Part shown: positions 57,853-64,000 of the stretch, one piece after another | Numbering within the stretch: position 1 is the first letter of the stretch | Layout of the letters: the number at the start of each line of letters is the position of its first letter | Notes under the pieces: generated by a model | The model's input: the letters and a program-made list of their open reading frames with translations, nothing else | What the model was told of the DNA's origin: nothing | The model's database searches: none | Assembly: GCA_009823505.1 (NCBI GenBank) | Contig: VZQC01012278.1 | Location: 475,949-539,948, forward strand | Direction of reading: 5' to 3' | Length of the DNA: 64,000 bases | From: Rhizomys pruinosus | Taxonomy: Eukaryota; Chordata; Mammalia; Rodentia; Spalacidae | Made by a program: the position numbers and the translations under genes

Positions 57853-58518
57853 TCGTCAATCTTATTTCTTCCACAGCTGCTGTCTGATTTAGGAAGTCTT
57901 TTCCTATGCCTATGTCTTGTAGGCTGCTGCCAACTTTTTCTTTTATCACCTTCGGAGTTTTGGGTTTCATGCTGAGGTCTTTTATTCATCTGGAGTTGAC
58001 TTTTATACAAGGGTGAGAGGTAGGGGTTTAACTTTATTCTTCTACAAGTGCTGATCCAGGTTTGCCAACACCACTTGCTGAAGATGCTGTCTTTCCTCCA
58101 TTGTGTCTTCTTGGCCCCCTTGTTAAATACAAGGTGGCTGAAGTTGTATGTGCTTAAGTTTGGATCTTCAGTTTTGTTCCATTGGTCAACAGGTCTGTTT
58201 TTGTGCCACTACCAAGCTGTTTTTTGTGACTACAGCCTTGTAGTATAGTTTGAAGTCCGATAAAGAGATCACCCCTCTATTGCTCTTATAGTTCAGGGTC
58301 GCTTTGGATATTCTGGGTCTTTTGTTTTTCCATATGAAATTAAGGACATTTTTTCCAAGCCTGTGGAGAAACTCTAGGGGATTTTAATTGGGATTGCATT
58401 AAATCTATACAAGTGTTTGGGTAGAATGGACATTTTTACAGTGTTAATTTTCCCAATCCATGAGCATGGGAGGTCTTTCCATCTTCTGATGTCTTCTTTA
58501 ATTTCCTTCTTCAGGGGT

Positions 58519-58965
58519 TTAAAGTTTTTTGGATTTTTTTTTTTTGTAGAGATCTTTGTTGTCTTTGGTTAGGTTTGTTCCTAGGTATCTTATTGTTTTT
58601 GAGGCTATTGTGAGTGGGAAGTTTTCCTTGTATTCCTTCTTCAGTTGCTTGTTGTTGCTGTAAAGAAAGGCTACTGATTTTTCTAGGTTAATTTTGTATC
58701 CTGCCACTTTACTGAAACTTTTAATCATTTCTAGTAGCTTTCTGTTGGAGTTTTTAGCATCCCTTAGGTAAATAATCATATCAGCAAAAAGGGATAGCTT
58801 GACTTCCTCTTTTCCAATTAGAACTCCTTTAATTTCCTTTTCTTGCCTTATTGCCCTAGCAAGTGTTTCATGCACTATATTGAAGAGGAGTGGTGATGGG
58901 GGCAACTTTGCCAAGTTCCTACCTTTAAGGGGAATACTTCTGCATTCTATCAGACCACAGTGCAA
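58519..58965 (-). pseudogene. L1 reverse transcriptase palm remnant with damaged FADD motif
   Basis: The open frame contains [36 protein letters not shown], then [16 protein letters not shown] and [20 protein letters not shown]. The catalytic F-A-D-D motif has lost one aspartate codon (FADM), which would abolish polymerase activity. The first ~9 residues come from the inverted segment and are not part of ORF2. Confidence 0.88.
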
Positions 58966-59009
58966 TAAAGCTCAATATCAACACAAGGATAAGAAGCTAG
59001 AATTTTATT

Positions 59010-60310
59010 ACCATTGATAGAAAGGTTACAGTTAGCAAACCACTGCTTTCACAGTTTATTTTCATTACATGCTGTCCTTAGGCAGTCCTATCTGTTCATA
59101 ATATGAATATTGTTGAATAAGTAAATATAAAATTGAGATATTTGAATTGAAGATCTGTAACAATTAATTTCACGTACACATTTAGAAAAGCTCAATTTCC
59201 TTAGCAATATAGGTAGAAAACCTCACCACAGTGTTTTGTTTAGTAGGCACATTGGAAAGGGCTGTAGTTACCTTGCCCGTTGACGAATATTTTCTATGTT
59301 CTCCAAGTCTCTAGCATTATCACTGCTGCTGGAGAGCATAAGCCAATGCAAACTTTTCATAAATATTATCTCCAGTTAAAGCTTTGGAAAGGTCTGTCCC
59401 CTGCAAATTTTTGTCTCAGAGGCAGATAGGCAAGATTCACAGTTCTATCCCAGTTTGAATACGATATTACTAAATATATTACTATAGTCAAGAGATAAGG
59501 GACAATTGAATAATATTTGATTTCATAAGTTACATATTTAAATGTATTTCTCTGATTTCATAAGGTGCAAATCCCAGCATATTTGAATAATAGAAATTAT
59601 ATATGGTTATGGCATCTATTCAAACATAGGAACCTACCCAATAGGATAACCACAGCAGGAGCTCTCTCTTCTGGTGGTAGAAGTTCAGAATGAAATGGGT
59701 CTCACTATGAAGTGCTATAAATATGGACTATTATTTCTCCATGCCATCTGTGGTTGTATTCGTAAGACCCAAACAGAGGTCACTGAAGGAGCCACCCAAA
59801 CTGAGCACCATATGGAGCTTAATTCTGGATTCAGATTCTGTCCATTACCTACTTCAGAGCACTCTAGGGAAAGTGGCTCTCTCTCTCTGTCTGGCAGAAA
59901 CAGTCAGCTCTTCAACAGTTTGCACATCCAACCTCACAGGAGATGCTGCCAGACAGACACTCTAGGCCAGGGATTCTGGGTCTTAATTCTGCTAGCTTTC
60001 TCTAAGAAGCCCCAAGACCAGTTTTCACATAGGAAATGAGGTGACACGCTAAGAATTAGAAGGAGTGGTGGGCCGTGCTCCTCTCTCTCCCATATCCCAG
60101 GGTCCTTAGAAGCCCAGTGTGCAAATACAGAGTCACACAATGTGGAGTCACTACATTGTGGCCCAGCACTCTGTGGACTGACGTGCAGAAGAGAGAAATT
60201 CACTCAGTAAGGTATCAGGGTTTATCTGCTGTAGTTGATAGATCTGACCTCACCACACTACTCATTAAATCTTAATTTTATCACTGATAAAGAAACAAAG
60301 GGCCAGGAAG
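59010..60310. other. No gene supported
   Basis: Apparently unique DNA. A plus-strand frame of 121 codons (59674-60039) overlaps an 80-codon frame in another phase. Neither shows a domain, codon bias or splice context that I trust. Confidence 0.45.
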
Positions 60311-60311
60311 C

Positions 60312-60970
60312 TGCAGAGGAGTGCAGTAGAGAAGCAGTGCTGAGCAGGATCATGCAGAGGAGTGCAGGAGAGAAGCAGTGCTGAGCAGGATCATGCAGAG
60401 GAGTGCAGGAGAGAAGCAGTGCTGAGCAGGATCATGCAGAGGAGTGCAGGAGAGAAGCAGTGCTGAGCAGGATCATGCAGAGGAGTGCAGGAGAGAAGCA
60501 GTGCTGAGCAGGATCATGCAGAGGAGTGCATTAGAGAAGCAGTGCTGAGCAGGATCATGCAGAGGAGTGCATTAGAGAAGCAGTGCTGAGCAGGATCATG
60601 CAGAGGAGTGCAGGAGAGAAGCAGTGCTGAGCAGGATCATGCAGAGGAGTGCAGGAGAGAAGCAGTGCTGAGCAGGATCATGCAGAGGAGTGCAGGTAGA
60701 GAAGCAGTGCTGAGCAGGATCATGCAGAGGAGTGCAGTAGAGAAGCAGTGCTGAGCAGGATCATGCAGAGGAGTGCAGTAGAGAAGCAGTGCTGAGCAGG
60801 ATCATGCAGAGGAAGTGCAGGAGAGAAGCAGTGCTGAGCAGGATCATGCAGAGGAGTGCAGGAGAGAAGCAGTGCTGAGCAGGATCATGCAGAGGAGTGC
60901 AGGAGAGAAGCAGTGCTGAGCAGGATCATGCAGAGGAGTGCAGGAGAGAAGCAGTGCTGAGCAGGATCAT
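60312..60970 (+). repeat. Minisatellite, 16 copies of a 41-bp unit
   Basis: The unit is 'gagtgcaggagagaagcagtg' followed by 'ctgagcaggatcatgcagag'. Unit starts recur every 41 bp from 60319 to 60936. Variants are gcaggagag, gcagtagag and gcattagag. One unit has an extra g/t step (gcaggtagag, about 60691) and one an extra A (gaagtgc, 60812). A B1 A tail follows directly. Confidence 0.98.
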
Positions 60971-61150
60971 TTTGATCTTTTTTTTTTTTTTTTTTTTTTG
61001 TCTTTTTGAGACAGGGTCTCCCTTTAGTCCCAGCTGGCCTGGAGCTCACTATGCTGACCAGGCTGGCCTTGAACTCACAGAGATCTGCCTGCCTCTGCCT
61101 CTGCCTCCCAAGTGCTGGGATTAAAGCCTTATGCCACCACGCCCAACGTG
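60971..61150 (-). mobile_element. B1 SINE
   Basis: T run, 'tctttttgagacagggtctcc' to 'agtgctgggattaaagccttatgccaccacgccc'. Full-length minus-strand B1, inserted at the edge of the minisatellite. Confidence 0.96.
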
Positions 61151-61306
61151 ATCTGGTTTTAAGGATAGGACTGAGGGGGAGATCTTGGTATTGAGATTTC
61201 ATTTTGAAAACTGGAACTTTTCTTCTCATAACAGTAGAATCTGCTTCTTTTTCCCTGCAGACTGTGGCAGGAGAAATAAATCATTGATGGCTGTTTCAGG
61301 TTTGCA

Positions 61307-61338
<32 letters not shown>

Positions 61339-61397
61339 ATATATTATATATTATATGTGTGTGTGTGTGTGTGTGTGTTGTGTGTGTGTGTGTGTTT
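61307..61397. repeat. Compound (TA)n-(TG)n microsatellite
   Basis: TA repeats 61307-61357, then TG repeats 61358-61395. Confidence 0.97.
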
Positions 61398-61594
61398 CTG
61401 TCTAGGAAAACAATTTCAGTATGGGAACTGAACCAAACCACACAGGGGACAGATGCTGTGATGGTCAAAGAACATAGATTGAGCAGCTTCCATACCAAAT
61501 GGGGCTATATAACTCCACATGTGACTGTGCGTTGTCTTCCTGAGACAGCACAAATCAGCACTTGCTGAATTCGTACTGAGTGGTACTCAGGCCT

Positions 61595-61935
61595 ATTATG
61601 GTTTGAGTGTGAACTACCCCACAGTGGCAGGTCTGTGAACAGTTGGTCCCTAGCCAGTGGTGCTGTTAGGAGGTAGAGGCTCTGTGGAAGAATCATGTCC
61701 CTGGAGATGGCCTTGAGTTTTACAATGTGCCCCCAATTCCCATCCAGTCTCTGTCCCTTCTTTTACTGAGATGTGAGCCAGCAGCATGGTAGTTGCAGTG
61801 TAGCTGTCAGGGGTTTAAGGGGACATTACGTCTTCCCCACCAGGATGGGTTTTATCTACTCAAACTTGTGAGCCAGAATCAATCCTTACCTCCTTAAGCT
61901 GTTTCTTGTTTGGTATTTGGTGACACCAAGGAGAA
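61595..61935 (+). mobile_element. Dispersed repeat, probably LTR- or DNA-transposon-like
   Basis: 'tatggtttgagtgtgaac', 'cagttggtccctagccagtggtgctgttaggaggt' and 'tgtgagccagaatcaatcc..cctccttaagctg..tttggtatttggtgac' follow the order of a common mammalian dispersed repeat. Its class is not certain. Confidence 0.55.
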
Positions 61936-62064
61936 ATGTCACTTCTGTGGAGCCTCTGGTCATAAGGCAAACTAAGGGTGTGTGCTGCTAAACACAGTGA
62001 GCAACTTTCTTCCCTTCTAGCTCAACTGTTTAATATCCATGGTAAAAAGACATAGTGGCTTTTA

Positions 62065-62825
62065 ATATAGCCAATACTGGTCTCCTTGAGTCAAGCAAGA
62101 CTTCTCCATCAGCACCAGCTACACCTCACCTGCCTGGAAATGACTTGTGCAGCAGTGGCAAGCCATATGTCTGTATATCCCAAATCTTAATCAGCTAGTA
62201 GCTCTCTCCTTGGAGATAATAACCCATGGATGATGTCACAGTGCTTACATCCTCTAGTAGTTAGAGATGTTATAACATAATAAGACCCTGTCATATTTTA
62301 CAGAAAAAAACATCATTTATGGATTAACATACCATCCAAACATCTGTGTCTATACCAAATAACCTACCATACAATTAGTACTGTTTAAATACCTATATAA
62401 ACTATAATTGCTTGTGCTTCATTAGTAGGATTGAAAGGTTATTCCTGGAACAAACTGTCAACCCATGAAAGGAAACGCCAGGAACTTGAGCCAGAGTCCA
62501 AAAAATCAGAAAAAAGTAGACTGTTTGCTTCTCGCCACCCATGCCCCTTTTCTAAGCCTAGGGAACAATCTGTGGAAGAGGGGATGTAATAGAATGTACG
62601 GGCTGCGATTGGGGTGACTGGCAAAACTACAGCAATATAGTCTGGACACTTATTTGATCAACTTGATAGTATATACAAGCCCCTCCAGCTGGATGGTGGG
62701 ACCCTTGGGTTGTGTGGGGTTAGGGCACAACTGCTTGCAAATTGGTTTTACATGAAGGATGCTTGTACTCATAAATTATTACTTAATGTTAAAAAATGAA
62801 AAATATAATAAAGAAGTAAAAAAAA
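62065..62825 (+). mobile_element. Module X, 5'-truncated copy
   Basis: It starts near 'aatactggtctccttgagtcaagcaagac' and keeps the order of the other copies to 'ggttttacatgaaggatgcttgtactcataaatta' and an A-rich end. It lacks the distal G-rich tail and ends in the AAA/TAATAAAG spacer. Confidence 0.8.
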
Positions 62826-62834
62826 AAGACATAA

Positions 62835-63045
62835 TGGCTGGAGAGACAGCTCAGTCCTTAAGAGCAAATACTGCTGTTTCAGAGGATCTGAGTTCAGTTC
62901 CCAGAACCCATGTGGGCAGCAGATGATCACCTATAACTCCAGGTTCAAAGAATCTGTTGCTCCCTTCCAGACTCTGAGGATACCTGCACTTGTGTATATA
63001 CACAAACACACATACACACAAACACCACACACCACAGACGTTAAA
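62835..63045 (+). mobile_element. B2/B3-like SINE with CA-rich tail
   Basis: 'aatggctggagagacagctcagtccttaagagc', 'gatctgagttcagttcccagaaccc' and CA repeats. Diverged. Inserted directly after module X. Confidence 0.88.
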
Positions 63046-63724
63046 AAGCAAATGGAAAGGAAAAAGAGAAAATACATTTCAAGTAGTTTGGGCTTTGAAT
63101 CTCAAACCTCGACCTTTTTCATATGCTTTGGTGTTTTGAAGTTAAACTTTGGTATTCCACAGCATGGCTAAATAAGAATGATTTATTATTAGCAATGCCA
63201 ACAGATTTGATTTTTGATGTACAGGGGCTGCTCTTGCTATGAGCTTCCTGTGATGTGAGTTGTGCCTTTCCTTCCACTGGAGATCATGGTCTCTCTGTGC
63301 TGTCTCTCCATGTGCTTCTGGAAAGATCAACCACTGTTAACCTCACCACCCATTTCTAGGAGAATTCATATTTTCTGCATCCCTTAAAAGTTATATTTTG
63401 TTGATCTGAATCCTCACTAGTCAAATATTTTAAGAAGCTTCTCTTGCTACGAGCAGGCAGCACAGTCCCGCTAAGGGAAGGGGAGCACAGTGGCCACTTG
63501 CAGTTACTGTGGGAAACTGAGCCCTTGGTGCAGAGGTCAGTTGGTCACTTTATTTTCTTTTTAGAATATGAATACATATCTTCCATCCATATATGATAAT
63601 TACAATGTGTGAACATAAGTGGTAGGATAATTCTAGAGCCCATTAAGAAATTCACATTATAATAGCACAGTTGCTTTCAGATACAATGAAATATAATAAT
63701 AAAGTTGCTCAGTTTGCCTGCCAA
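63046..63724. other. No gene recognised
   Basis: Apparently unique DNA. Confidence 0.45.
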
Positions 63725-64000
63725 CTGGGATTTGGTGTTAGCATCCACAAATTGGGAAACCATTTGCCTTTTTTTTTTTCTGGGACCTGTGTTACTTCAC
63801 TTCAGTTATAATGGCTTCAAGTTCCATCCATTTACTAGCAAAGTTCATGATCATCATCTCTTTACCGCTGCATAGAACTCCATCGTGTAGATGTACCACA
63901 TTTTCTCTATCCACTGTCAGTTGAGGGCATTGGGTTGGTTCCAGCTCTTTGTTATTGTGAAGAGCGCTTGCAAAAATCAGCTGTGCATGTATCTGTGCCA
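63725..64000 (-). mobile_element. L1 LINE, minus strand, runs off the window
   Basis: 'gtgttacttcacttcagttataatggcttcaag', 'ctgcatagaactccatcgtgtagatgtaccacattttctctatcc' and 'ttattgtgaagagcgcttg' are the reverse of the ORF2 C-terminal end, as at 57110-57310. The element continues past 64000. Confidence 0.92.

Larger units (their letters stand above)
56706..58997 (-). mobile_element. L1 LINE, 2.2 kb, minus strand, with inverted 5' end
   Basis: Minus-strand L1 with G-rich 3'UTR (56720-56870), a CAA-type repeat (56920-56980 as TTG) and ORF2 from the C-terminus to the RT palm, ending at 'ttaagggg' (58936). From 58937 L1 sequence runs in plus orientation ('tcagaccacagtgcaataaagctcaatatcaac' encodes the endonuclease [11 protein letters not shown]). 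A possible 9-bp TSD TAGAATTTT is at 56696 and 58998. It fits a twin-priming inversion. Confidence 0.88.

Noticed and set aside
59674..60039. 121-codon plus-strand frame in unique DNA
   Set aside because: No recognisable domain, a competing 80-codon frame in another phase over the same bases, and no splice context. Length alone is within chance for this composition.
60312..60970. Possible CRISPR-like array
   Set aside because: The repeats are contiguous 41-bp units with no unique spacers, in a rodent genome. It is a minisatellite.

Overview
The window is nuclear DNA of a muroid rodent, and it holds no protein-coding gene that I can support. The organism call rests on three repeat classes. There are 7SL-derived B1 SINEs on both strands. 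There are many tRNA-derived B2/B3 SINEs whose pol III A and B boxes are still readable. There are also L1 LINEs whose 3' untranslated regions resemble the rodent Lx type. The B2 copies carry an internal 17-bp duplication that I do not know from mouse or rat, so a muroid outside Mus/Rattus is likely; the species is not determined. I see no CpG island, convincing exon chain, tRNA or rRNA gene, or CRISPR array. The longer open frames are L1 ORF2 remnants or chance frames through low-complexity or repeat DNA.

Layout. 1-9.3 kb: a minus-strand L1 3'UTR piece, a plus-strand L1 ORF2 relic (1.4-4.1 kb) and a 1.3-kb L1-3'UTR-like module (5.1-6.4 kb, here called module X). These are followed by low-repeat DNA, a dispersed muroid repeat (8.26-8.66 kb) and a tiny retroinserted pol III-like sequence (9.32-9.37 kb). 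10.8-16.6 kb: one old plus-strand L1 (ORF1 to reverse transcriptase) broken by B1, B3 and module X insertions. 17.4-19.3 kb: a minus-strand L1 with a B2 inside. 19.28-24.96 kb: a second, noisy copy of most of 12.24-19.28 kb, bounded by single N bases at 19279 and 23058. This looks like an assembly gap-filling artefact, not biology. 25-29 kb: the end of that L1, another module X copy and an Lx-like L1 with a long 3'UTR. 29-52 kb: mostly unique, probably intergenic or intronic DNA with microsatellites, a CA-rich block and young B2 insertions, several with perfect target-site duplications (TSDs). 52-58.9 kb: a B3 cluster, L1 3'UTR relics in both orientations and a 2.2-kb minus-strand L1 with an inverted 5' end. 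59-64 kb: a 16-copy, 41-bp minisatellite, a B1, a mixed TA/TG microsatellite, a module X copy and another minus-strand L1 running off the window.

No operons or working pathways are present. The biology here is retrotransposition: L1 supplies the reverse transcriptase and endonuclease in trans, and the SINEs, module X and the small pol III-like insert all show its marks (A-rich tails, TSDs, 5' inversions). I found no new gene system. The best leads are the 47-bp pol III-like retroinsertion at 9320, module X with its repeated 5' boundary, a twin-primed (inverted) B2 with perfect TSDs at 41912, the duplicated B2 subfamily and the assembly duplication.
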